Below are positions 46,001 through 56,472 of a stretch of DNA of 64,000 bases, piece by piece. Each line of letters starts with the position of its first letter. Within the stretch, counting starts at the first letter, position 1. The position numbers and the translations under genes were made by a program. This DNA comes from Symsagittifera roscoffensis (lineage: Eukaryota; Xenacoelomorpha; Acoela; Convolutidae). Under the pieces are notes generated by a model that saw only the letters and a list, made by a program, of their open reading frames with translations, was not told where the DNA came from and made no database searches. The stretch lies in NCBI RefSeq assembly GCF_963678635.1, contig NC_087071.1:23262013-23326012 (forward strand). The letters are read 5' to 3'.

Positions 46001-48137
46001 ACTAAATTTTAAAAAATGAGACTTGATTAGTTTTGAAATGCCTAACAAATCATTGAGAAAATATCAAAAATATGTGGGATTTTCATACGGTTTTGCTTCT
46101 AAGATCTTTTCCACAATCCAATTATATAAGATTTTCTCTCAACTAAGATTTCAAGTGGTCTAACATACCTTCCTAATACTGACTAGATTTTAGACATACA
46201 AGTTTCAATTGAAAATTGAAAAAATAATTCTTCACAAAAAAGCCACTATGAGGTTTCTTTGAAATCCATTTCGTGGTAGTTTTGACACACTAAAAACAAA
46301 GTTTTGAAAAAAATTTTGATTCAATTGAAAACGGAAAAAATGTAATCACCTACATTTTCTAATCATTGCTAAGAGCGATTTTGAAATAAAAAAGCGGATC
46401 TAACGTTGCGTATGGAGCAACCAGAGAAAAAGTATGATACTTCATTTTTTGAAAAGCATCATTTTTTGAAAAGTAGCCAATTTGAAAAAAATATATAAAT
46501 AGTTTCCCACTGTACTTATCATGCACACATATATTTGCATTGTTTGTACAAAAAACTAAAAGATCCAATCGGCCTTATTCAATTTTTTATGGAATGGTTT
46601 CTCTGCTATGAAATTCTTTGCGTTCATTTTTCTGAGTTAAGCTCAAAACTATTTTTGTTAACATATTCGAGGGCTTTATCTGGAACAGTCTCGGAAAAAA
46701 AACGAGATCAAAAACGATGCACTTTCATGATGCATCATGATACATGATTTTCTCCCTCGCTCGGACTGAAAACTGTATCCAAAAATTAAGAGCACTGCGC
46801 TCAATTACTCTGACTTAATGACATACGCATCTGAATCATTGAGATGTACGCAGAAAAAAAATCAAATATAAAAATGTATAGAAAATTTTTATGTTTAAAA
46901 AAGTTCCGAGCCAAGGATAATGATTATGATGATAACAGAAAATGTAATCCAAGTAAATTCATGAAAGTGAACCCAAAAAACAATTCTAGGCAAGACGTTT
47001 TTTTCGAAATAACCCTACTTGACTGCTATTTAAAAAAAATAGAAAAAAAACTCAAACTTCATTCTTTTGCAAAATCATTTCTACCATCAGAGTTCCGAAT
47101 TATAAAAAAATGAATGCTTTCAAAATAATATTGCCTCAGAGCCAGCTTTTACGAACGAAATAATCTCATAATGAATTTTTATGACATTTTAATCTTGGTT
47201 CTACCGTTGACCATTTGTAATTCAGGTTAAATGTCCTAAGAAAAAACCCCAAATCAAAACAAGAGAAATAAAATTAGAAACAACAGCTCATTTTTTGGCT
47301 GATGTAATAATAGTTGCCTAACCTATCCATACGATGAGCAATTTCTGTTAATACAATTTTCAATTTCAAAAAACAGTCTGGAGTAAAGAACTGATGTGCA
47401 GTTTTTTGAATAAATGGAATATATGGAAAACTGTAATAAAATTATAGCAGTATCCTTTTTTGACAACACGTAAAACAAACTATTTTATCTAACTTTAGAA
47501 ATTAACAACTTCTAGATAAACTTCAATGATTTGCAATAAGCTGAAACGATTCGCTTCGATTAACTTATTTCAATACAACTTATTAAAAAGTTTCTTTGAT
47601 CTTATTTGGTCGGTCCGAATCATTTAAATCAGCACACCAGTATCATCAATGGAATTACGTTAGCTCCCTCTTTGTGTTCACGAGGATGCATTCAAAAAAT
47701 TCAGGTTTTCAGTTATCTAAACAACTCAAAGCTTAGAAAATTTATTTGGTGGAAAACATTTTAAATTTTGCTAGAACAGCAATGAAAATGTGCTAGTCTT
47801 GAAATAGCAAGGCGTTCGAAGGCTTCATCGGTTATTTATATAGGTTTATAATCAAATGCTTGATATCCAAATGAAGCATCTGCTCCATATTCTAATCCAT
47901 CCTAAATTCAATTTTTTTATCTCAAATTATCATTCAATTTGAACTTGTTTTGACATTTTTCCGCTAAACAATTAAATGATTTTATTGTTTTGTCATTGTT
48001 TTTGGTAGCTAAATTGGTAATCATTTTAAAAAGTACCTACAATTTTTTTTTGTTCTCACGATTTAACTTCAAAAAACCTGTTACTACTTTTATGCTATAG
48101 AATTTTTTTGTTCCTTTCTTAGCCATCAGACAAAAAG
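43067..48137. other. Gene-poor AT-rich region
   Basis: Five kilobases with no recognised gene, no strong inverted repeats and no coding-like composition. A palindrome CTATAGCGCTATAG lies at 44871-44884. I see nothing else to support. Confidence 0.45.
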
Positions 48138-48186
48138 ACCTTTACCTTTTTGAGTTTTTTCAAATTAAACTCAAAAAGGTAAAGGT
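48138..48186. other. Perfect 20-bp hairpin
   Basis: ACCTTTACCTTTTTGAGTTT (48138-48157) and its exact complement (48167-48186) flank a 9-nt loop. No mismatch in 20 pairs is exceptional for this degraded region. Possible origins are a very small foldback element or a transcribed hairpin; the flanks do not decide. Confidence 0.75.
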
Positions 48187-50840
48187 ATTAAATTGAATGA
48201 TTTAAATAAATATTAAAAAATGGTTTGGCTTGTAGTGTCATAAGACAATAAATAAAAACAGAAAGCTTAGACAAAAGAGTTCTGTAATCAAAGCACAGAT
48301 GTGACGTCAACTTTTTTCTGATTAATTTGACTTAAAATATCATATCCTAGCTCGAAGCAAAAGAAAGTTTAAGCCGCAATGGACCGCCTACGGAATTATC
48401 TAGATTTGAATTCACCTCGTGCAATTTTTATTCATCCTGTATTATTCCGTTTTCCTTTGATATTTTTAAGTTTTGTAATAACCGAACTAAAAAAAAGCGC
48501 CTTGTCGTTAAAAAATAGATTTATTTCTTGAGAAACGGCGTGAAAAATCAATACCAGATCATACTTTTGTTCACCTTTTCAAAAAACGATATAAATCAAT
48601 AACTGATCCATATTTTTAATGAAGAAACGGGAACTTGGCAATCAAATTCTGGTAACATAGGTTACCAATAAAAAACCTTGAAATCAATAATTGAACTGCA
48701 TAATTGGAATATGGTAATTCTGATTATAGAAGTACCTTGGAAAGCGAAAAAGTATCTATTTTTTATATAATATATTTAGCTTCTGCACTTTTGACAAAAG
48801 AAAAAACCAAAATAAAGAAACCTAGAAAAACAATAACGGAAGTATGATGAGTATTGAAAAGTATTATGTCCCATTGTTTAACTTTACCAACCGCAGTGAT
48901 TTTTTCAATTACATTCAAACTTATCTGGGAACACCCCCTGGTCATTAATTAAACTAAACGACTGAATTGTGACATTTCACTGCTACTCGATACAACATTA
49001 AATCAGCAGGGAGAGTTCTTTTGCGTCACAAAAAGATTCAATTTCTAGATCAGATCTTTACACAAACCAAGAGAAATTATGAAAAACTAAGCAATTTTAT
49101 TCAATTGACCTTCATATAATTTTCTGTACAATAAATCTCTTTAAAAATGTTTGTTTGTCTCGAGTCAGAAAAAAAACATTAAGAAACAGTAACTGGAAAA
49201 AAAACCATGTTTTTATATGAAGAACAAAATTACCGAGATTGCGTCGGGGAAAATTAGAATTTTGTCTCAGTTTTTGTATTGCCTTACCTGCTTGTTACGA
49301 TTGCAACCTAACAAAAAACTAGACATACAGCAATTAATTTTCAGATGATGATTAATTTTGTACAAGAAAATTTCTGTTGGCAACTATCACTTAACAACTA
49401 AATCGGCATCATTGTAATCAGGTTTGGCTTTTTAAAAGTTCTTTGTTTCAGTCTGAGCACACAAAAAAGTGAAGATAAAATCACCTTAACTGAGTAAACG
49501 TAGAAAAAAATAAAGTAAACTTTAACTTAATTCGCCCTAAGCTGACATGAACAAAGTTAAGGTAAATTTCATCATAGCTGAGTTAAGGTAATTTTAGTTA
49601 AAATAGATAGAAGCCACAGAGACCAAATTTTGATTATAAAGTCCAAACAACTAGATTCTGTCAGAGAAGCCAAAAAAATGGATGCGACACCACGTATCAT
49701 AATTTCGGTTCACCCTTTAACAACAGATAGTTTAAAAACACTTATCTTTTCCATGTCGGCCATTTTTCAATTTCTCCCTCACATTTAATTTTCAAAGGCA
49801 AAAAGCTGTCCTAACGTTGTGTTTATGCAAGAAAACTTTTCATGGTGAGCGAAAACTAACTAACTTTTGCGAACAGAATTGTTTGAAACTTTATATCATA
49901 AAACTACGCATCAAACCATAATAACAAGAAAAAATATTTTTAAAAAAATTGAATTGAGCTGGGGGTATTTTAAAAGAGCGTCCATGTCTTCCAAGTAATT
50001 TGCAAATTACTCGTAAGTATAAGTAAACCCTTTCTAACATGAGACCAAAACTTTTGCAATAAGCAAAAACGTGACGAACTTGGGAACTTAAACACTATAG
50101 AAGCTATGCAAAACAATTCAACCTTAAAACCACCTTTAAAATTAATTTTACAGGTAAATTAACTAAAAAAAATTACAATATAAAAATAGGTAATCAACCT
50201 ATATGTTCCTTAACATTTGGGTGGTTTTACCTTAAAATATTCCCTAAAACTAAAAAAAAATCTGTTAAAATTATTTCGATCTTTTAAGGTTATTCTTACC
50301 TATAATTTTCTTAGTTATAGAAAAAAATTTCCAGTAATTTTACCCTAAGGTTGAGGTAATTATAGGTAAATTACCTATTTTTTAAAGTAATTTTTCATGG
50401 TAATTTAACCTATAAAAAATTTTCTACGGTATTTTTTAAGGTTGATACACTTTAATGTTTATTGGTAAACTTTTAGAGTTTTTTCTAAGTAAATGGAGCT
50501 GTACTTTTTGAAGTTAACCAGCTTGGAGGTCGAAGGTTAATTATTTAGGTTGACAAACAGCGCATATAACCAGCACCCAAAGAGGGCATGAATTACTTAC
50601 AAAAGCTCGGTGATTGCTGGGAACCATTACTACCAGAGCGCCACTTAAGGTAGTGCAAACTTAATTTTATTGTTAAGGTCTTTATAGGTATTTTTAAGTT
50701 TTTTTTATCTTAAATTTTTTGTCTGAGACCTTAGGCCACATGCAAATTTAAAGTGTCTATTTTACAAAGTCACAGATGCACAAATAATTCTGTTTTTCAA
50801 GAATCGAATAAAAATTTGACTTAATTCTGAAGATAGATTT
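48187..50840. other. AT-rich region with repeated AGGTAA motifs
   Basis: 49490-49620 and 50120-50730 are rich in TTAAGGTAA and its complement TTACCTTAA, partly arranged as inverted repeats (for example GGTAATTATAGGTAAATTACC at 50355). A possible relic of the GGCTCTTTTCC MITE lies at about 49745-49985. No gene recognised. Confidence 0.35.
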
Positions 50841-51040
50841 NNNNNNNNNNNNNNNNNNNNNNNNNNNNNNNNNNNNNNNNNNNNNNNNNNNNNNNNNNNN
50901 NNNNNNNNNNNNNNNNNNNNNNNNNNNNNNNNNNNNNNNNNNNNNNNNNNNNNNNNNNNNNNNNNNNNNNNNNNNNNNNNNNNNNNNNNNNNNNNNNNNN
51001 NNNNNNNNNNNNNNNNNNNNNNNNNNNNNNNNNNNNNNNN
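50841..51040. other. Assembly gap, 200 N
   Basis: Exactly 200 unknown bases, the round number suggesting a scaffold gap of unestimated size. Frames that cross it are meaningless. Confidence 0.98.
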
Positions 51041-51389
51041 CTCAAAATATTTTTCACCAAGGGTCAATATTTGCAAACTTCTAGGAGTTTGAAATTGAGA
51101 CTTTTTTGACGCAATAGTTTAAATTGGGATGAATGACTCGCAATATATTTCGTCGAGTTATAGCGTCGGCAGGAAATCTAGTCATTCCATAACGAATTGA
51201 CGCAAACATCGTTTTATTTGGGTAAAGTTTTTGAGGGGTAAAGAACGATGCGCAAAAATTTAACACTTTGTATTTTATACAGCATATAAGGTACATATAT
51301 GAAAAGCAAATACATTGTTGCAGTTACTCCCTATAAGATTTTTCATTGGGGTTGCATTTGCATACTTAGCCACGTTTTTCCCTTCCGTG

Positions 51390-53560
51390 GGGTAATTGCG
51401 ACTGCTGCTTTTAGCACAGGAGAGAGCATGAATGCCTTTAACGTCAGCTTGGGCCCCGCATACACATGTGTAGGGTGATGAAATATTGGCGCCAAGGCGT
51501 AACGAAGAAGCAAGACGGAACTGTTCGTGTGTTAATTTTAGTTTCAGAGTGGATGATGGCAGAGTGTTGATCCAGTCACTGGATCCTCGACATTTTGCTC
51601 CTTGCAACCGGACATTGTCTTGTTCAGTGGAGACGTTCTCGAGTTCCCTCAGACGATTTTCAGCAATACATTGATACCACTTTTTCTGTTCCTTCTGATC
51701 GTCGCTGTCCGATGCAGTTTCATCTTCTCCCACAAGTAGCCACTATTTGTCAGCTGCTTCTAGTACATCAGTTTCAGCCAATCCTGTTTTGATTATTGAC
51801 TCGACAAGAGCTCGGGATTTACTAACAGAGGATAGAAAAGCAGGGTTGACAGTTCTGTTACATTGTGTATGCCCATTCCTGCGCATTTAACGGGCAGGGT
51901 GAGTTGTTGCCAAGTTTGTTCGTCTAAGTGGACGTTCAGTACTGTTTGTAGCGTGGATCGGATTGCTTCATCAAAAAGAGTCAGGATATCTGACCTTCTA
52001 AACGTTGGCGCGGTGCGAAGAGTATAGAGCAGTTTCGGAATAAACAGACAGTTTTTGATGAGGTAAAATGCTTCGTGGGCGTCTACATATTCCATTCGTT
52101 TGCATAGTCTTCAGAGAAATCAGTTTCTCGTTCAACACGCCGTCTCGCGCTTCTTGGCCAATCGGTGCTCCCAGTATCTCAAGGTCGCATAATTTCGTGA
52201 CGGTAAGGCTTGGTAACAGATCATTGAACTCGCGGATGATGTCATCACTGAGGCTGGTGTTGGGTTCCAAAATGGTCATCTCGCTTTTGTTGGCGTTTAG
52301 TGAGAGTCCTAGGGACGTTGCGAGCTCGATGAACTCCCGCAGTTCGGTCAGAACAACTGTCCAGTTGTCTCCCATTGATATGTCGTCCAGATACCCTTGT
52401 TTGAAGCGGGGTTTTATGGCGTCTAAACCGGGGTGAATTGTCGAGCTGAATCCAAAACCTGCTACGGGGTCTCCTTGTTGTCATCCTTCAGACGATGGTA
52501 GGGAGAAATCGCCGAACGATAGGATGCTGTCTTCCGAGTAGCACAGTTTGAAGAATGAAGAAGTTCTGGTATTTCTCGGTTAATGGATTCTGCAGTTTTG
52601 TCCCTTCTGATAGCGTTGAAGGCGTTGGCAAAGTCCAGTTTCACTAACACTTCTTGTTCGGTAGCCGTGTAGCAGAACGCTCGAGTTGCATGAGCTAATG
52701 CCTCGGCTCCAGACGGGGTGCAGCAGCCTAGTTGGAGGTTCCCGAAAAGAGACTTTGCTTTTGCTGTTATTGCTTCGCATCCGGTTTTCGCAGCAAGTCT
52801 CCTTAAAGTGTCTCCTACGGCTATCGGTCTGACATCGGTTAATTTCTTTCGTAGCGCTAGAAACTTTAGCGCTAGATTATTGTCGGAACTTTTGCGCGAA
52901 GGAGAAGATTATTGAAAGAAGTCAGTGAGGACATTAGTCGATGAAGGTCACCATTTGCTTTGTGGCTCGTGATGTCTTTCAAATGCTGGGGCCTCAGGCC
53001 AGATAGCCCAACAGCTGACCCCACGGGAAAAGATCTCAATGCCATGAGCACTTGGATCTCGCTGGCTTGGAACGGCAGACTTTCGTCTTCTGGGAAAACT
53101 AGTCGTTCTAGTGGTCTGGGAGGGTATTTTTCTCTCAGCTTGCTCAAGATCTCTTCAGATGGTTCGAGGGCGCCGTTGTCGGAACTGGCCAGTCGGACAG
53201 CACCTTTCACATCACCTTCGTCGAGTTTCTCGCTCACTCATTTCATTAATTGTTCAACGTCTGTTTGTTGGTTGGAACTTTGCTTGGATTATGTGCGGGG
53301 TTTCAGATCGACAAGGTCTCGGTTCTGCATGAATATCGTGATTCGGTTGTTCACTTGGGTAGCAAGTGACTGTTTATGGCTTTTTCCCCCTCTCAACGGA
53401 GCTTGCAGACATAGAGTTGGGAAAACGAAAAGACGGAGCCAAGCGATTTTCGAGTCTGGAGAGTCCAGTATTGATATGAGCGTGTCTCTCAGTGCCGCTG
53501 CAACCGCTATCCTGAAAGCTTTCGGGGCGAATTTAAGGATACGCCGTCGGCTGCGAATCT
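51390..53560 (-). pseudogene. RLE-type (R2/R4-like) non-LTR retrotransposon, broken
   Basis: Read on the minus strand the pieces are in order: an N-terminal block ILKFAPKAFRIAVAAALRD and PLRGGK (53540-53390), SAVGLSGLRPQHLKDI (about 53000), VKLDFANAFNAIRRDK (about 52640), QQGDP (52466-52480), the catalytic YLDD (52382-52393), LSLNANKSEMTIL (about 52300), LEILGAPIG (about 52170) and a C-terminal zinc-knuckle CVCG...HALSC (about 51460-51410). This pattern, with CCHC preceding a restriction-like endonuclease, fits RLE-type LINEs. An in-frame TGA sits immediately before QQGDP (52481-52483) and several frameshifts split it. The endonuclease beyond the knuckle is missing, so it is 3'-truncated. Its 5' end touches a tRNA-like sequence. 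Confidence 0.75.
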
Positions 53561-53622
53561 GCAACCTACTGCAATCGAGAGATTTTGAGTCTCACGCACT
53601 ATCCACTCAGCCTAGCAAGCTT
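53549..53622 (-). pseudogene. tRNA-Leu(CAA)-like sequence, degraded
   Basis: Minus strand. An A-box-like TAGGCTGAGTGGATAGTGCG is followed by an anticodon arm GAGA-CTCAAAA-TCTC with anticodon CAA (53587-53585), then a B-box-like GGTTGCAGATTCGCAGCC. The GGCTGAGTGG D-arm style and anticodon suggest a class II tRNA-Leu. The acceptor stem does not pair and the T-loop has an insertion, so it is not functional as it stands. It directly precedes the RLE-type element. Confidence 0.5.
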
Positions 53623-54579
53623 AACAACCGACAAATGCCAGTCAAGAATAAAGCAGCTACATATGCTAACAATTTGCCAATGCAATTCAGCAAAATGGCA
53701 CCAATGACAAATAGATTCAATTTTGTAAGTAATAATTTGGAATAGAACAAACTAAAGGCATCTACACTAATTTGCATGTAACATATCGCAAAGCATAAAG
53801 CCACATTATGTTTTAAAAATGCATTTCAAAAAATTGCCAGATATATTGAGCTCGAAAATTTCTGAAATCGAGTTTTGATAATTGTGATGTTGTTTGAAAC
53901 AAATCAGTTGTTTCGGTTCATTTGATGAATTAAAAAAGCATCAAATGTGTCAACTTATTACTAGTTGAATGTCAAAGCACATACTAAGAAAAAAGCCGTT
54001 AAGTAGCCCTAAAAGTGGCATCAATATTTACGACGTAGATAGGAAAAAAGAAGGTTCGTACTAACTAAGAACAAAAATTTAAATTAAGAAAATCATAACA
54101 TGGCAAAACATTATAACATAATATGCATCAAATGAGATTTATTGGACAGGGTCATAAATGTTGGAACCAATACAAGAACAAAAATAATTTATCCCTAGAA
54201 TTAAAAAAAAAATGACATTACACTAAATTTCGCCCTTTCAATGGGCCCAGCTTTAATGAACTGGAAAATCGAAAAAAAAAACATAATCATTGCAATATAC
54301 GATAAAGCTTAAACGTGCAGAAATTCTTTCGTTAAACATGCAAAATTGAAAATAAACCTGGGGAAATAGCTGTCACATGCATTTAAATATAGTATAGACA
54401 GATAGATTAATCTTTTTCAAATAAAAACTCGATTTATCGGGGGGCTTGAGTTATAGGGCTAAAAAAAACAGATCTTTGCCAGCTTTGCACGCTTCACCTA
54501 TACAAACGTTTTCATATCAACTAACAAAAATCCCATTTAAATTATATTGAAATTACCAAACAAAAGGTAGGCTTTTCTT
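53623..54579. other. AT-rich 3' flank of the unrecognised gene
   Basis: No coding frame or repeat recognised. No AATAAA was seen close to the 259-aa gene's stop on the minus strand. Confidence 0.4.
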
Positions 54580-55439
54580 TTAATTTTCTGACCCTGTAGT
54601 TGAAGTTTTGTCATGTTCAGCACTTGCTATTTGAACTTCGACAGTGAAATCAGGCAACCCATCCAACAGCTCAGGATTTGATTGTTTTTCATCGTTCGAA
54701 TAATTGCACAATTCTGCTAATTGCATTTTGTAATGTACTGATGATAAATCACTCGCAACGTGTATGATTTGTCCCCACGACCTATTTCGGAAATATTCGC
54801 TGGATAGTTGCGCGTTCAAATTCAACAAATTCTTACACTCATTTTCAACGTGAAGCTTTTGAAGTGGTTCATTGATTTGCCTGATATCATTGTTGATAAT
54901 TAAATGGATATTCTCACATATTGTTTCGACTGCGATGCCAGATAGAGCCAACTTGTGATTATTATTGATAGCTGAGATATAATTTTCAATTTTACGATTC
55001 AAATCTCGGGAAAAAATTTGACGCAGATCTGGTGTACATTTGAGAGAAACGATCTGAGAATCGAAGCTATTCTTTAGATTTTCTAATGATCGTTGAGTGA
55101 CTATTTCCATCAAAAATAGCGTCTCTATTCCGTAAAAAGTTACAATGCCTGAAATTTGGCCCTCTTGGGAGCCAAAAATGACACAATTGCTCATTTTCAG
55201 CCCAAACATGGGCGGCCGAGAAACATAATGCTCTGAAAATCTTTAATGAAAAATGAAAACTTTAATTGCAAAATGATAATTAATATTATAAGGCAAGTAT
55301 AAGTCACTCAACTTTTCTTGGTTATATAATTATTTATGTGCCAGTCGGTCATATTTGGAAGTTTGACCTTGAGCTGAACGTTTGATCTTGATTTTGGGCG
55401 GAAAAGTAATTTTTCAAAATTTCGAATTGAGCCTCTCAT
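54580..55439 (-). CDS. Unrecognised protein, two exons, 259 aa
   Basis: Exons 55439-55313 and 55232-54580 on the minus strand are joined by an 80-bp intron (AAAA|GTTGAG ... TTTTCAG). The phase fits exactly (42 codons plus one base, then two bases). Exon 1 begins MRGSIRNFEKLLFRPKSRSN; exon 2 begins HYVSRPPMFGLKMSNCVIFG. The second exon is the longest non-transposon frame in the window that is not antisense to another element. The first third is basic; the middle (SLENLKNSFDSQIV onward) looks largely helical with Asn/Lys/Glu-rich stretches; the tail is acidic with Ser/Thr. No signal peptide, membrane segment or motif that I recognise. A pyrimidine-rich TTTTTAG just upstream of exon 1 leaves open an earlier exon. 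I cannot name it. Confidence 0.55.
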
Positions 55440-55607
55440 GCTCAAGTTTCTCGCGACAACTAAAAATACGAGAAAAAGCAATCAGAAGACTCGAGTGATA
55501 ATCGCGAGAAAGTTGGTAGAAAAACGGGAGTGTGAAATTGCTAGTCGCAATTTGCTAGTCGCAATAGCCTAATTGTTGTAATAAACTTATTAAATAGTTT
55601 AAGATTC
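55440..55607. other. Short spacer, putative promoter side of the unrecognised gene
   Basis: Lies 5' of the 259-aa gene. Contains TGCTAGTCGCAAT twice at 55538-55566. No promoter motif identified. Confidence 0.3.
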
Positions 55608-56370
55608 ATGACTGGCTCACGGGATCGACTACCCAGCTCGACATCAACAGCTGCTGTTCTCACTGCTCATCCACAGTGAAACGGAAGGACAAGGGTCTCC
55701 AATGTGACCGATGTGAAGACTGGTTTCATCTATCCTGCCGAACAGTCTGATCGGCAGGGTCTGATCACATCTCGTCTGGGGAGATGATTTCTAATGATTT
55801 TATCCTTTTTTTTTTACTGTTTTTGGGTTTTTCGGTTATTTTCCATTTTTTTTCTTTGGTATTATACTACTTTTTGTTTGTTTTCTTGTATATTTTTAAA
55901 TGTTTTTGGTCACAGACCTCTCAGGGAACGAGGGGACGGCCAATCTCCCCACCCTTCCTGGAACGTGAATTTTCGGTGTTAACTAGGTTAAAAAGCTATT
56001 CACGGGAATCCGGAAGGCTTCCGCGTTCCGAGCTACCCTTCCGCCCCGGCGGTTAGGGACTTTTAAGGGCGTTATTATGAGCATCCGCTCGGCGCGGATT
56101 AATCGTGAACAGTCCTGCCGGTCATGATGCTAAAATTGCCTTACTACAGCAAAACAACTTCTCAAAGATAAGTCTGGTCCTCATTCATTGAAACTATTTG
56201 TCGAGAAAAACATGTCAGAAACCCTGAAAATCAAGTAGTTCATCCGCGCTCAAAGGGATAAACGACAAGCTTGACCTGAGTGTAGAATTGGTTTCCCAAT
56301 TATGGGAACCAAGTGAAGACGGTGCTGATGTAACCAATTCCCGAAATCTGACGACACTTGCAGAAAATGT
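55608..56370 (+). mobile_element. CR1/L2-like element, plus strand, 5' part (ORF1 with PHD finger)
   Basis: In the frame starting at 55622 a PHD-type zinc finger is readable: CSHC, then CDRC, then WFHLSC, the arrangement found in ORF1 of many CR1/L2-like LINEs. A stop at 55748 ends it. Further ORF1-like coding (KLDLSVELVSQLWEPSEDGA) appears at 56260-56330, just before a (CTA)n array where a minus-strand element has inserted. The continuation is at 60235. Confidence 0.55.
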
Positions 56371-56388
56371 CTACTACTACTACTACTA
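56371..56388. repeat. (CTA)6 microsatellite at the junction of two LINEs
   Basis: Six CTA units. On the minus strand this is the (TAG)n tail of the inserted LINE. Confidence 0.9.
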
Positions 56389-56472
56389 AAAGAATTTATT
56401 CCCTTTAAAATATAAAGGCATCAAACAAAAGAAACGGTATGATTATGTACACAAGACATCACGAACGGCAAT

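Noticed and set aside
50762-51076. Frames crossing 50841-51040
   Set aside because: They consist of unknown bases in an assembly gap.
52960-53745. Longest open frame in the window, 261 aa on the plus strand
   Set aside because: It is antisense to the recognisable RLE-type reverse transcriptase, whose conserved motifs read on the minus strand.
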